Source of the DNA: Salinicola endophyticus
GTDB lineage: Bacteria > Pseudomonadota > Gammaproteobacteria > Pseudomonadales > Halomonadaceae
Assembly (NCBI RefSeq): GCF_040536835.1
Contig: NZ_CP159578.1
Location: 3,596,001 to 3,660,000 of the forward strand
Reading direction: 5' to 3'
Length of the DNA stretch: 64,000 bases
The translations under genes were made by a program, and so were the position numbers. Positions 44,354 through 53,602 of this stretch are shown one piece after another. Below the pieces are notes generated by a model. That model ran no database searches, had not been told where the DNA came from, and saw only the letters and a list, made by a program, of their open reading frames with translations. Position 1 is the first letter of the stretch. Every line of letters starts with the position of its first letter.

Positions 44354-45814
44354 TCATCCCATGGCCCGGGCCAGACGCTCGACTCCCGGGCCGATACGCG
44401 CCACGTCGATGGCGCCGAAACCCAGCCGCAGGAAGTGGCGCGGCGGCACCCGGTCGAAGAAGTGCTGGAAGCCGGGCTCGATCAGCACCCCGTGCTGGGC
44501 CGCCCGCCATGCCAGGCGCTGGGTGTCGACCTCGGCCGGTGCCTGCAGCCAGAAGACGCTGGCGTGGTCGCCGCCCATCCGCCGGCAGCTCGGCAGGTCG
44601 CGCTGGAGACAGGCATCGAGGGTCTCCCAGCGGCGGTACATCTCCTCGGCGAAGACGCGCAGATAGCGGTCGTAGTGGCCCTGGGACAGAAACTGCGCCA
44701 GCTGCTGCTGCAGGCTCGAGGGCGGGTGCCGGTACATCAGCCGGCGCAGCGCCCGCAGCTCCTCGATCAACTCGGCATCGGCGACCAGATAACCCAGCCG
44801 CAGCCCCGGCGAGAGCGGCTTGGAGAGGCTGCTCATGTAGATGACCCGGGCCCCCGCCCGGCTCGCCTTCAGCGCTGGCAGCGCGTGGTGATCGAAATTC
44901 ACCTCGGCGTCGTAGTCGTCCTCCAGCACGATCTGATCACGGCGCTGGATCTGCTCGATCAGCGCCTCGCGCCGCGCACGGCTCATGGTCACCCCGGTGG
45001 GCCCCTGGTGGCTCGGCGTGACATAGAGGTAGTCGCAGTCGGCCGCCGCCGCATCCAGGCACATGCCCTCGTCGTCCAGCGGCTGATAGCTGAGCTTTGC
45101 CCCCTGACGCAGAAAGACATTGGCCGCCTCGCGGTAGCCGGGGTTCTCGACCGCGACCCGGGTACGCGCATCGAACAGCAGCTGGGCGATCAAAAAGAGC
45201 GCATTCTGCGACCCCAGCGTGATCAGGATCTCGTCGCTGCGGGCGTGGATGCCACGCTTGGGCAGCACCCGGGTGCGCAGCTGCTCGATCAGCATCGGGT
45301 CATCCTGATCGTAGCGGTCGCTCAGCCAGTGGCGCTCGCGCTGCCCGCCGAGCAGCCGGCGCGAGGCCTCGCGCCACTGCTCCAGCGGAAACAGCTGGGT
45401 GTCGAGCTGGCCGTAGACGAACGGATACTCGTAGTGCATCCAGTTGCTGGGGCGTAGCACGCCCTGGAAATGACTGGGACGATGGGTGAAGCGCGCGTCC
45501 CATCCTGGTGCATCCTGCTGCTGCGCTGCACACGGCTGGCTCGCTGGCTCGCCCACCGCCGCGTGATAGGTGGCGTGCAGGTAGTAGCCGCTGCGCGGCC
45601 GGCTGACCAGGTAGCCATCCTCCACCAGCCCTTCGTAGACCAGCGCCACGGTATTGCGCGAGATGCCCAGCTGACTCGACAGTCTGCGGCAGGAGGGGAG
45701 CGCCTCCGCAGCGGGAATGGTACCGGTATGGATGGCGTCGAGCAGCGCCTCGCGCAGCTGCTCCTGCAGCCCCCGCGGGGCGTCGAAATCGAGCGCAAAG
45801 TAGTGATCGAGCAT
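44354..45814 (-). CDS. MocR-family regulator (GntR winged helix fused to aminotransferase fold)
   Basis: 486 residues. The N-terminal winged helix (about 8-75) has LREALLDAIHTGTIPAAEALPSCRRLSSQLGISRNTV (shown in part). A proline-poor linker leads to a class I aminotransferase-like domain (about 115-480) with PLP-binding Lys332 in SSLSKPLSPGLRLGYL. MocR proteins use PLP or an amino substrate as effector and bind direct repeats near the genes they control. Divergent from the GltS-like operon and convergent with the aminotransferase, so both are possible targets. GAGGT lies upstream of ATG 45814; an upstream open extension is rejected. Confidence 0.88.
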   Translation of the reverse strand: MLDHYFALDFDAPRGLQEQLREALLDAIHTGTIPAAEALPSCRRLSSQLGISRNTVALVYEGLVEDGYLVSRPRSGYYLHATYHAAVGEPASQPCAAQQQDAPGWDARFTHRPSHFQGVLRPSNWMHYEYPFVYGQLDTQLFPLEQWREASRRLLGGQRERHWLSDRYDQDDPMLIEQLRTRVLPKRGIHARSDEILITLGSQNALFLIAQLLFDARTRVAVENPGYREAANVFLRQGAKLSYQPLDDEGMCLDAAAADCDYLYVTPSHQGPTGVTMSRARREALIEQIQRRDQIVLEDDYDAEVNFDHHALPALKASRAGARVIYMSSLSKPLSPGLRLGYLVADAELIEELRALRRLMYRHPPSSLQQQLAQFLSQGHYDRYLRVFAEEMYRRWETLDACLQRDLPSCRRMGGDHASVFWLQAPAEVDTQRLAWRAAQHGVLIEPGFQHFFDRVPPRHFLRLGFGAIDVARIGPGVERLARAMG

Positions 45815-46068
45815 GGTGCACCTCGCTGGCCAGCCGTGACGTCGTCCTACTGGGTGGTCACTGCAAGAATCACGCCATCGAATGCCTACCTGCGCCCATG
45901 CTCGCTCGCCCTCCTGCGCGCCCAACGGCGCTCGCCGCTGTCTCGACCATCCTCGGCAACTGTCCTGTGGCATCGCCACTACCCGACCTTACCATCGCTG
46001 ACAGGGCCCAAGCGTGATGCCCGCCCCAAGGGCGTGCCTACAACAATATCAACCGTGAGGATCGCAAC

Positions 46069-47472
46069 ATGGGCAGTACCTTTCATGGCATCATCGCCTT
46101 CGCGCTGATGGCGGCGCTGCTGGTCGCCGGCAGCCTACTGCGCGGTCGCCTCGGCTGGCTGCGCGCCAGCCTGGTGCCGGGTAGCATCGTCGCCGGTGTG
46201 CTCGGTTTCATCCTGCTCTCGTGCGGGCTGATCCCCGGCTACGGGCCCGGGGATTTCACCGCCCTCGCCTTTCACTTCTTCACCCTGAGCTTCATGTCGC
46301 TGTGTCTGACCGGCAGCCCCAGATCGACCACCCGGGAGGGTCGTCAGGGGGTGGTCGGCGGCGGACTCTGGCTCACACTGATCTGGACCGCCAGCCTGGG
46401 CGCTCAGGCGGTGCTCGGCTTCGCCCTGATGGCGGGCTATGACTGGATCAGCGGTGCCGGCCTCGACCCGCTACTGGGGGCGATCGTCACCCATGGCTTC
46501 ACCCAGGGGCCGGGCCAGGCACTGACCTACGGCACCATCTGGGAGACCCGCTACGGTATCGCCGATGCCGCCCAGGTCGGCGTCATCTTCGCCTCGCTGG
46601 GCTTCATCGCCGCGTTCGCGGTGGGCGTGCCGGTGGCGCGTCACTGTCTCAAGCGCGGCCTCAACAGCAACCGCGAGTCGACCCTGGATGACGATTTCAT
46701 CGCCGGCTTCCATGCCCCCGAGCATCAGCCCGCCGGCGGTCGGCAGGTCACCCACGCCGGCAACGTCGATTCACTCGCCTGGCATCTCGGTCTGCTCGGG
46801 GTCGCCTACGCCATCACCTATGCCTGGCTGTCGTTCATGCAGCCGCTGGTCGCCGGCAATCAGGTGCTGCCGGTCTTCTTCAGCTTCAATCTCTTTTTCA
46901 TCCATGGCCTCACGATTTGCGTGCTGATGCGTCTGGTGATCGACCGTTACGGCTGGTCGAGCAAGGTCGATGACGACACCCTCAAACGCATCACCAGCGG
47001 CTCGGTCGATTTCATGGTCGTGGCGACGCTGATGAGCATTCAGGTGGCGGTGCTCACCGCGCTGCTGATCCCGATACTGATCGTCGCCGTCGGCGTCACC
47101 CTCGTCACCCTGCTGGGCGCGGTGGCGATCGGCCGCTTGAGCGGGCGACTCGGCCCGGAACGCACGGTGACCGCCTTCGGCTGCTGCTGCGGCTCCACCG
47201 GTACCGGCCTGCTGCTGCTACGCATGCTCGATGCGGACTTCAGCACCTCAGTGCCCAAGGAGCTGGCGTTCTTCAACATCGCGATCATCGTGGTCAATAT
47301 TCCGACCCTGTTCTTCTTCGCACCGATTGCCCCCTCCCTGGGCACCTGGACCTACCTGGGCATCTTCGGTGGCTATGCCGTGGCCGCCCTGGCCTGCATT
47401 CCACTGCTGCGGGGCTGGCAGCGCCGACGTCAAACCCGCGCGGCCACCCCTCAGGAGACGAGCCCGACATGA
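46069..47472 (+). CDS. GltS-like sodium/glutamate symporter family protein
   Basis: 467-residue inner-membrane transporter. Two halves of about five or six helices each contain the re-entrant loop motifs GFTQGPGQALTYG (about 143-155) and FGCCCGSTGTGLLLLRM (about 368-384), the duplicated pore loops of the ESS/GltS family. A hydrophilic loop (about 195-235) separates the halves. It imports glutamate or a related carboxylate with sodium. A GAGGA site precedes ATG 46069, and its stop overlaps the amidohydrolase start (ATGA), so the pair is co-translated. Confidence 0.85.
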   Translation: MGSTFHGIIAFALMAALLVAGSLLRGRLGWLRASLVPGSIVAGVLGFILLSCGLIPGYGPGDFTALAFHFFTLSFMSLCLTGSPRSTTREGRQGVVGGGLWLTLIWTASLGAQAVLGFALMAGYDWISGAGLDPLLGAIVTHGFTQGPGQALTYGTIWETRYGIADAAQVGVIFASLGFIAAFAVGVPVARHCLKRGLNSNRESTLDDDFIAGFHAPEHQPAGGRQVTHAGNVDSLAWHLGLLGVAYAITYAWLSFMQPLVAGNQVLPVFFSFNLFFIHGLTICVLMRLVIDRYGWSSKVDDDTLKRITSGSVDFMVVATLMSIQVAVLTALLIPILIVAVGVTLVTLLGAVAIGRLSGRLGPERTVTAFGCCCGSTGTGLLLLRMLDADFSTSVPKELAFFNIAIIVVNIPTLFFFAPIAPSLGTWTYLGIFGGYAVAALACIPLLRGWQRRRQTRAATPQETSPT

Positions 47473-49109
47473 GTCTTCGCATCTATGCCGCGCGTCGCAT
47501 CCTGACCATGAACCCGAGCCTGCCGGAGGCGACCCATATCGCCGTGCGCGATGGGCGCGTGCTCGGGGTCGGCACGCTGAACGAGCTGGCCGATCTGGGT
47601 GCCCACGAGGTCGATCAACGCTTCGCCGACAAGGTGATTCTGCCCGGGTTCGTGGAGGGGCATAGCCATGCGCTGGAGGGGGCTCTGTGGGAGTACGTCT
47701 ATGCCGGGTTCTTTGCCCGTCAGGACCCCGAGGGCAGCCTCTGGCCAGGGCTGACCGACATCGCCTCGCTGCAGGCACGCCTGCGCCAGCAGGCTGACAC
47801 CCTCCCCGCCGGGGCAGCGCTGATAGCCTGGGGGTTCGATCCGATCTACTTCCCCGACCGGCGCCTGGATCGCCACGACCTGGATGCCGTCGACGCCGAA
47901 CGCCCCATCGTGGTGATCCATGCCAATCTGCACATGATGACGGTGAACGGGGCCATGCTGCGCCACGCCGGCCTCGACCCGCATGCCGAGATCGAGGGGG
48001 TGATGAAGGACGCAGACGGCCACCCCAACGGCGAGCTGCGTGAGATGGCAGCGATGTTCGCCATCTTCGATACGCTGTCGCTGGATCTCTTCGACCGTGG
48101 CAGCGAGCCGCAGACGCTGGCCCGCTATGCCCGGATCGCGCAGCGCCACGGCGTCACCACCCTGACCGACCTCTACAACCCGCTCAGCGAGGACGGCGTC
48201 GAGAGCATGCTCGCCACCTGCGCGCGTGACGATGTGCCGATGCGCCTGGTGCCGGCGATGAGCGCGCTGACCTACACCACCGATGTCGGCATCGAGCGGG
48301 TACTGGCGTGCTGCCAGCTCAGCACCGACAAGCTGCACTTCGGGCCGGTCAAGCTGATGACCGATGGCTCGATCCAAGGCTACAGCGCCCGACTCAACTG
48401 GCCGGGATACCACGACGGCACACCCAACGGGCTATGGAACGCGGAGCCGGAGCGGCTCATCGAAGTGGTCCAGCGCTACCATCAGGCCGGGCTGCAGCTG
48501 CATATCCACACCAACGGCGACGAAGCCGTGGATCTGATGCTGGACGCGATCGAGTCCGCCCTGGCGCTGTGGCCGCGCCCCGATCATCGCCATACCCTGC
48601 AGCACTGTCAGATCATCAATCAGGCGCAGATGCGGCGTGCGGCCCGCCTTGGGGTCTGCCTCAACATGTTCGCCAACCACCTCTACTACTGGGGCGACAT
48701 CCACCGTACGCGGACGCTGGGTTTCGAGCGTAGCCAGCGCCTGGAACCGCTGGCCTCGGCCGAGCGTCTCGGCATCCCCATCGCCGCGCACTGCGACGCC
48801 CCGGTCACACCGTTGTCACCGCTCTTCACCGCTTGGTGCACGGTAGCGCGCCAGACCGCCAGCGGCGCGATCCTGGGCGCGCATGAAGCGCTCAGCGTGA
48901 CGCGGGCGCTCAAGCTGATCACCCTGGATGCCGCCTATACGCTCAGGCTCGACGATCGCATCGGCAGCCTCGAAGTGGGCAAGCTCGCCGACATGGCGGT
49001 TCTGGACGAGGACCCGCGCGAGGTAACGCTGGCGCGGCTGCCGACGCTGCGCGTCGCGGCGACCGTGGTCGGCGGCATCGTCTATCCCAACCCGCCGGCC
49101 GAGCCTTGA
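47469..49109 (+). CDS. YtcJ-like amidohydrolase
   Basis: Metal-dependent hydrolase of the Amidohydro_3 group, 546 residues. The metal-binding HxH is His65/His67 in FVEGHSHALEG. A lysine in FGPVKLMTDGSIQG (about 294-307) is the probable carbamylated ligand. HIHTNGDEA, HTLQHCQII and AAHCDAPVTP supply the remaining His and Asp. Members open amides, ureas or N-acyl bonds; the substrate is unknown. Translation is coupled to the GltS-like importer upstream and the COG0523 GTPase downstream (TGATG overlap), so it may act on the imported compound with a metal delivered by that GTPase. Confidence 0.88.
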   Translation: MSLRIYAARRILTMNPSLPEATHIAVRDGRVLGVGTLNELADLGAHEVDQRFADKVILPGFVEGHSHALEGALWEYVYAGFFARQDPEGSLWPGLTDIASLQARLRQQADTLPAGAALIAWGFDPIYFPDRRLDRHDLDAVDAERPIVVIHANLHMMTVNGAMLRHAGLDPHAEIEGVMKDADGHPNGELREMAAMFAIFDTLSLDLFDRGSEPQTLARYARIAQRHGVTTLTDLYNPLSEDGVESMLATCARDDVPMRLVPAMSALTYTTDVGIERVLACCQLSTDKLHFGPVKLMTDGSIQGYSARLNWPGYHDGTPNGLWNAEPERLIEVVQRYHQAGLQLHIHTNGDEAVDLMLDAIESALALWPRPDHRHTLQHCQIINQAQMRRAARLGVCLNMFANHLYYWGDIHRTRTLGFERSQRLEPLASAERLGIPIAAHCDAPVTPLSPLFTAWCTVARQTASGAILGAHEALSVTRALKLITLDAAYTLRLDDRIGSLEVGKLADMAVLDEDPREVTLARLPTLRVAATVVGGIVYPNPPAEP

Positions 49110-50068
49110 TGACGGATACCAACGGCGTCCCCGGCACCATCGCGGTCACGCTGATCGCCGGCTATCTCGGCGCCGGCAAGACCACCTGGCTCAATGCACA
49201 CCTGCGTCAGGGGTGCGGTGCCGATACCCTGGTGCTGGTCAACGACTTCGGCACCCTCAACGTCGATGCCGAACTGATCGAACACCAGGGCCAGCACCTG
49301 CTCGCGCTGAGCAGCGGCTGCCTGTGCTGCTCGCTGAGTGACGAACTCGGTGTCCAGCTCTCGCGCCTGGCGCGCTGGGAGCAGCCGCCCACGTCGCTGA
49401 TCATCGAGACCAGCGGCGTGGCCCGCCCCGGGCGTATCGCCGATCTCATCCGGGTGGCGCGGCGCTACCACCTGGAACGCATCGTCACCCTGGTCGATCT
49501 CTCCACCTTGACGGCTCGTCTCGACGATCGCCGGGTCGGCGACTTGGTCGCCGAACAGATCATCGGCGCCACCGAACTCGTGGTGAACCGGGCGGCGCTG
49601 CTGTCACCGACATCGCGGCAAGCCGCCTGGCAGCGGCTGAGCGCGCTCGCCCCAGCCACCACCCCTATCGTTTGCCAATCAGACGCGCCATCGCTGTACG
49701 CGACAGTCGAGAACGGGCGCGAACCGGCGCCGGCGTTCCGTGCAGCGGTAACCGGCACTGGCTCTACCACCGCTCCCGGCCCCGCCCCAGGCTCCAGCCT
49801 CGACTGGCAGCGTTTCAGCATCACGCTGCCGGCGACGCTGCACCGCGAGACGCTCGAGGCGCTGCTCTCCGTGCACCAGCACGCTCTCGCGCGAGCCAAA
49901 GGGTTTATCGACTGCGCGGGCCGGCGATACGTCTTTCAGTGGAGCGGCGGGCGCTCCTCTTGGACTCCCACGGCGCCGGGTCGTGGCGGACCGAGCCAGC
50001 TCATCGGGATCGGCTTTCGCGGCGTCGCGCTGGCGCAGCTGATCGCTGCCCTCGAAGAACTGGCATGA
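49109..50068 (+). CDS. COG0523 (CobW/P47K) GTPase, probable metallochaperone
   Basis: 319-residue G3E-family GTPase. The P-loop is GYLGAGKT (18-25), the metal-binding CxCC motif is Cys71-Leu-Cys73-Cys74 in SSGCLCCSL, and ETSGVARPG is the switch region. A CobW C-terminal domain (about 235-319) follows. COG0523 proteins deliver zinc, cobalt or iron to specific enzymes. Because it overlaps the amidohydrolase stop, the amidohydrolase is the likely client. It may be a metal-insertion factor analogous to the nitrile hydratase activators. Start ATG 49109; a TTG one codon upstream is less likely. Confidence 0.88.
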   Translation: MTDTNGVPGTIAVTLIAGYLGAGKTTWLNAHLRQGCGADTLVLVNDFGTLNVDAELIEHQGQHLLALSSGCLCCSLSDELGVQLSRLARWEQPPTSLIIETSGVARPGRIADLIRVARRYHLERIVTLVDLSTLTARLDDRRVGDLVAEQIIGATELVVNRAALLSPTSRQAAWQRLSALAPATTPIVCQSDAPSLYATVENGREPAPAFRAAVTGTGSTTAPGPAPGSSLDWQRFSITLPATLHRETLEALLSVHQHALARAKGFIDCAGRRYVFQWSGGRSSWTPTAPGRGGPSQLIGIGFRGVALAQLIAALEELA

Positions 50069-50399
50069 ACCCTGCATAGATAATGAAAGCGTCAGCGGAC
50101 CGATCTGCGGCCACGCCGGCCCCAGGTCGGCGGCTGCGTTCCGATTCAGCCGCGGGCGTGGCGTCTGGCCAACCACTGCCGGCCAACTGGCTCTACGGCG
50201 AGGGGCGGCGAGTTCTTTAGGGTGAAACCAGCGCCGCACAGGTCGCCCCAGCGCTGACGGCCGACCCGGCGGGGCGATGCATTACAGCAACTGCAATGAC
50301 AGCGACTGCGATAACAACAAACGCGACAACGACATCACTCGATAGCGGCGTCACTCGACCAAGACGTCACGCCATAACAACACCTCGAGAGGGTTCTTC
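50069..50399. other. 331-base region before the polar amino acid ABC operon
   Basis: Gene-free. It should end the GltS-amidohydrolase-COG0523 operon and hold the promoter of the ABC operon. A 7-bp inverted repeat TCGCCCC/GGGGCGA (50243-50277, long loop) and a run of ACGACA/GCGACA-like words (50285-50345) are the only structure seen; neither is strong. Confidence 0.45.
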
Positions 50400-51308
50400 A
50401 TGATGCGCTTCCCGACCCGTTCCACGACACCGACCCCGCACCGTTACGGCGCACGCCTGGCCACCCTGGTGGGCGGTGCCCTGCTGGCCCTCGCCATGGC
50501 CACGCCACCCTGGGCCATGGCGGCCGATCTACCCGAGATCGAGAGCCGCGGCAGCCTGAGCGTGGCCACCGAGGACAACTACGCCCCCTTCAACTACATC
50601 GAGAACGGCCAGCCGGTCGGGTTCAATGCCGACGTGCTGGTGGCGCTGCGCGAGTATGCCGACTTCGACGTCAAGCAGGACATCCTGCCGTGGACCGGCC
50701 TGCTGGCGGCGGTCTCCACCGGCCAGTACGACATGGCACTGACCGGCGCATCGGTCTCCGACGAGCGCCTGCGCGTGTTCAACTACACCGCGCCCTACGC
50801 CTCCGCCCAGCACTTCGCGATCACCCGTGCCGGCGACGACAGCATCAAGAGCGTGGCCGACCTGAGCGGCAAGACGCTGGGGGTCCAGGCCGGCAGCGTG
50901 CTGCTGTCACGCCTGCCCGAGCTCGAGAAGATGCTCAAGGAGAGCGGCGGCGAACTGGGCAAGGTGGTGCAGTACGAATCCTACCCGGAAGCCTTCGCCG
51001 ACCTGGCCAATGGCCGGCTCGACTTCGTGATCGACTCGGCGGTACCGGTCAACACCCTGGTGGCCTCCAAGCCGAACGTCTTCGCCAAGGGCCCGGCGGT
51101 ATCCGGCCCGGGTTACGTCTCCTGGCCGATCCCCAAGTCGAGCCCCGAGCTGCTGGCCTACATGAATGGCTTCCTCGACCACCTGCGCGAGAGCGGCCAG
51201 CTGGCGGCGCTGCAGGAGAAGTGGTTCGGCGAGAGCTTCCCCGATCTGCCCACGGTACCGCTGACCAGCGTCGAGCAGTTCCACGAGCTGCAGGCCAGCA
51301 GCCAGTAG
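50400..51308 (+). CDS. Polar amino acid ABC transporter substrate-binding protein
   Basis: 302-residue periplasmic receptor of SBP family 3. The signal peptide ends at LALAMATPPWAMA-ADLPEI (about residue 40). SLSVATEDNYAPFNYIENGQPVGFNADVL is the typical opening lobe (shown in part). MALTGASVSDERLRVFNYTAPY and KTLGVQAGSVLLSRLPELE complete the ligand pocket. Starts with two adjacent ATGs (50400, 50403). First gene of a receptor-permease-permease-ATPase operon; the ligand may be a polar amino acid or amino-acid-like osmolyte. Confidence 0.9.
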   Translation: MMRFPTRSTTPTPHRYGARLATLVGGALLALAMATPPWAMAADLPEIESRGSLSVATEDNYAPFNYIENGQPVGFNADVLVALREYADFDVKQDILPWTGLLAAVSTGQYDMALTGASVSDERLRVFNYTAPYASAQHFAITRAGDDSIKSVADLSGKTLGVQAGSVLLSRLPELEKMLKESGGELGKVVQYESYPEAFADLANGRLDFVIDSAVPVNTLVASKPNVFAKGPAVSGPGYVSWPIPKSSPELLAYMNGFLDHLRESGQLAALQEKWFGESFPDLPTVPLTSVEQFHELQASSQ

Positions 51309-51408
51309 CAGGTCACCGCGGCGCCGCCGCGACCACGTCTAGCCGACCCGAGCGCGCCGCGGCCTGCCCGCGGTGCGCTGCCAGCGACCACCCTGTGGAG
51401 AGCTCATC

Positions 51409-52050
51409 ATGAACGCCAGTGCCTGGCACATGCTGCTGGAGGGCGCCTGGACCACGCTCTGGATCTCCGGCGTGTCCATCGCCATGGGGGTCACCGCCGG
51501 GCTGATCCTGGCGCTGATCCGACTCGCCAAGGTTCCGCTCATCGACCAGCTGCTGGTGCTCTACATCAGCCTGGCCCGTGCCACGCCCCTGGTCACCCTG
51601 GCGCTGTTCATCTTCCTCAGCGCCCCGACCTTCGGCCTTCAACTGGACCGCAACGTGGCGGGGATTCTGGCCCTCACCCTCAACACCACCGCCTTCAACG
51701 CCGAGATCTGGCGCAGCGCCTTTCGCAACTTCTCGCGCGAGCAGCGCGAGGCGGCGATGGCCACGGGCATGACCCCCTGGATCACCTTCCGCCGCATCAT
51801 GCTGCCGCAGATGGTGATCACCAGTCTGCCCGGGCTGATCAACGAGATGTCGTTTCTGATCAAGGGCAGCCCGGCGATCGCGGTGATCGGGATCGTCGAT
51901 CTGACCCGTGTCACCAACCGCATCTCCGCGGTCACCTATGAGCCGCTGCCGCCGATTCTGGTCGCCTGCGTGCTCTACATGGCGATCATCGGCGGTCTGG
52001 TGTGGGCCCAGCGGGTCGCCGAGCGCCGCGCCAACCGGCTCGCCGTCTAG
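51409..52050 (+). CDS. Polar amino acid ABC transporter permease 1
   Basis: 213-residue HisM/GlnP-type permease with five or six helices. The EAA loop is REAAMATGMTPWITFRRIMLPQMV (about 120-143). LARATPLVTLALFIFLSAP is typical. The start at 51409 follows GGAGAG. It likely pairs with permease 2 as a heterodimer. Confidence 0.92.
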   Translation: MNASAWHMLLEGAWTTLWISGVSIAMGVTAGLILALIRLAKVPLIDQLLVLYISLARATPLVTLALFIFLSAPTFGLQLDRNVAGILALTLNTTAFNAEIWRSAFRNFSREQREAAMATGMTPWITFRRIMLPQMVITSLPGLINEMSFLIKGSPAIAVIGIVDLTRVTNRISAVTYEPLPPILVACVLYMAIIGGLVWAQRVAERRANRLAV

Positions 52051-52070
52051 GGCATCGCGAGGAGAAGGTC

Positions 52071-52736
52071 ATGAGTAACTGGCAAATTCTGTGGCAGGCG
52101 CGGGATCAGTTCTGGTCCGGCTTTCTCAGCACCATGACGATCTTCGGCTGCGCGATCAGCGCCGCCTTCGTGATCGGCTGCATCCTGCTCTATCTGCTCG
52201 AAGGCAGTCGCCCGCGGCTGGCGGTACCGCTGCGGGTGTTCATCGACGGCATGCGCATGCTGCCGTTTTTGATCCTGGCCTACCTGCTCTACTACGGCCT
52301 GCCCAGCTTCGGTATCCGGCTCGACGCCTGGTGGTCGGGGGTCGGTGCCCTGGCGGTCTACCACGGCTGTTATATCGCCGAGATCTTCCGCGGCAGCCGG
52401 CTGACCTTCCCGCCCGGTCAGATCGAGGCGGCGCAGGCCCACGGCTTCACCCGCAGCCAGATGTTCCTGCGTCTGATCCTGCCGCAGATCGTCATGCAGA
52501 CCCGCCCCTTGCTGGGCAATCAGCTGATCTACGCGCTCAAGGACACGGCCTTTCTGGTCATCATCACCGTGCAGGAGCTGACGGCCGCGGCCAACAGCCT
52601 CTCCGGTACCTACTTCATTCCCACCGAAGCCTTCATCGTGGTGATCGGCTTTTACTGGGCGGTCAGCATCGTGATGGAAGTGATCGTCAAACAGTGTGGG
52701 CGCTTCGGTAGCAGACGGGGGTTCGACAATGTCTGA
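52071..52736 (+). CDS. Polar amino acid ABC transporter permease 2
   Basis: 221-residue permease of the same family as its upstream partner. GMRMLPFLILAYLLYYGLPSFGI, IAEIFRGSRLTFPPGQIEAAQAHGFTRSQMFLRLILPQ (the EAA loop, shown in part) and KDTAFLVIITVQELTAAANSL are diagnostic. GAGGAGAAGG lies directly upstream of ATG 52071. Its last eight bases overlap the ATPase start (ATGTCTGA). Confidence 0.92.
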   Translation: MSNWQILWQARDQFWSGFLSTMTIFGCAISAAFVIGCILLYLLEGSRPRLAVPLRVFIDGMRMLPFLILAYLLYYGLPSFGIRLDAWWSGVGALAVYHGCYIAEIFRGSRLTFPPGQIEAAQAHGFTRSQMFLRLILPQIVMQTRPLLGNQLIYALKDTAFLVIITVQELTAAANSLSGTYFIPTEAFIVVIGFYWAVSIVMEVIVKQCGRFGSRRGFDNV

Positions 52737-53535
52737 TCTTTACGCCACGGCCGGACGTCAGGCGACGCGTGATCCTCACGCGAGTACAGCCGCGGTCTCG
52801 ATCCGCAACCTGTCCAAGAGCTTCGACGACGTCGAGGTGCTGCGCGACGTCAATCTGGAGGTCAAACAGGGCGACGTCGTCACCATCCTGGGCTCCTCCG
52901 GCTCGGGCAAGTCGACGCTTCTGCGCTGCATCAACTGGCTGGAACAGCCGGAGCGCGGCACCATCCACATCGCCGGCGAGCGTATCGGCATCAACGCCGA
53001 CGGGCGAGCCATGTCGGTGAAGGCGCTGGCGCGCGTGCGTGCCAGGACCGGCATGGTATTCCAGAGTTTCAACCTGTGGCCGCACCTCAACGTGCTGCAC
53101 AACGTCACCGAGGCCCCGATCCACGTGCTCGGCCAGTCGCGACAGGAAGCCCAGGCGCGAGCCCGGGAACTGCTCGACAAGGTCGGCATGTCGCACAAGC
53201 AGGATGCCTACCCCAACACCCTCTCCGGTGGCCAGAAGCAGCGCGTGGCGATCGCCCGTGCGCTGGCCATGCAGCCGGAGGTGATGCTGTTCGACGAGCC
53301 CACCTCGGCGCTCGACCCGGAGCTGGTGGGCGAGGTGCTGGGGGTGATCAAAGCGCTCTCGGCCGAAGGCTACACCATGGTCATCGTGACCCATGAGATG
53401 GCCTTCTCCCGCGCCGTCTCCGATCAGGTGGTGTTTCTCGAAAAGGGGCTGATCATCGAGCAGGCCGACCCCGAAACCTTCTTCACCCGGCCGCGTACCG
53501 AGCGCGTTCAGCGCTTTCTCGAACGCCACCAGTGA
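52729..53535 (+). CDS. Polar amino acid ABC transporter ATPase
   Basis: 268-residue ATPase. Walker A is GSSGSGKST, the signature LSGGQKQRVAIARAL and Walker B VMLFDEPTSALDPELVGEVL, followed by the H-loop VTHEM. About 20 extra residues precede the domain. Start ATG 52729 overlaps the permease stop. This completes a four-gene importer. The D-2-hydroxyacid dehydrogenase gene follows after 67 bases and could use the imported compound's breakdown product. Confidence 0.94.
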   Translation: MSDLYATAGRQATRDPHASTAAVSIRNLSKSFDDVEVLRDVNLEVKQGDVVTILGSSGSGKSTLLRCINWLEQPERGTIHIAGERIGINADGRAMSVKALARVRARTGMVFQSFNLWPHLNVLHNVTEAPIHVLGQSRQEAQARARELLDKVGMSHKQDAYPNTLSGGQKQRVAIARALAMQPEVMLFDEPTSALDPELVGEVLGVIKALSAEGYTMVIVTHEMAFSRAVSDQVVFLEKGLIIEQADPETFFTRPRTERVQRFLERHQ

Positions 53536-53602
53536 CCGCTCGACAGCCACCCCTGGACGTGCCAACAATGGCAGCCAGTATGACTGCCGAGGAGGCGCTG
53601 CC

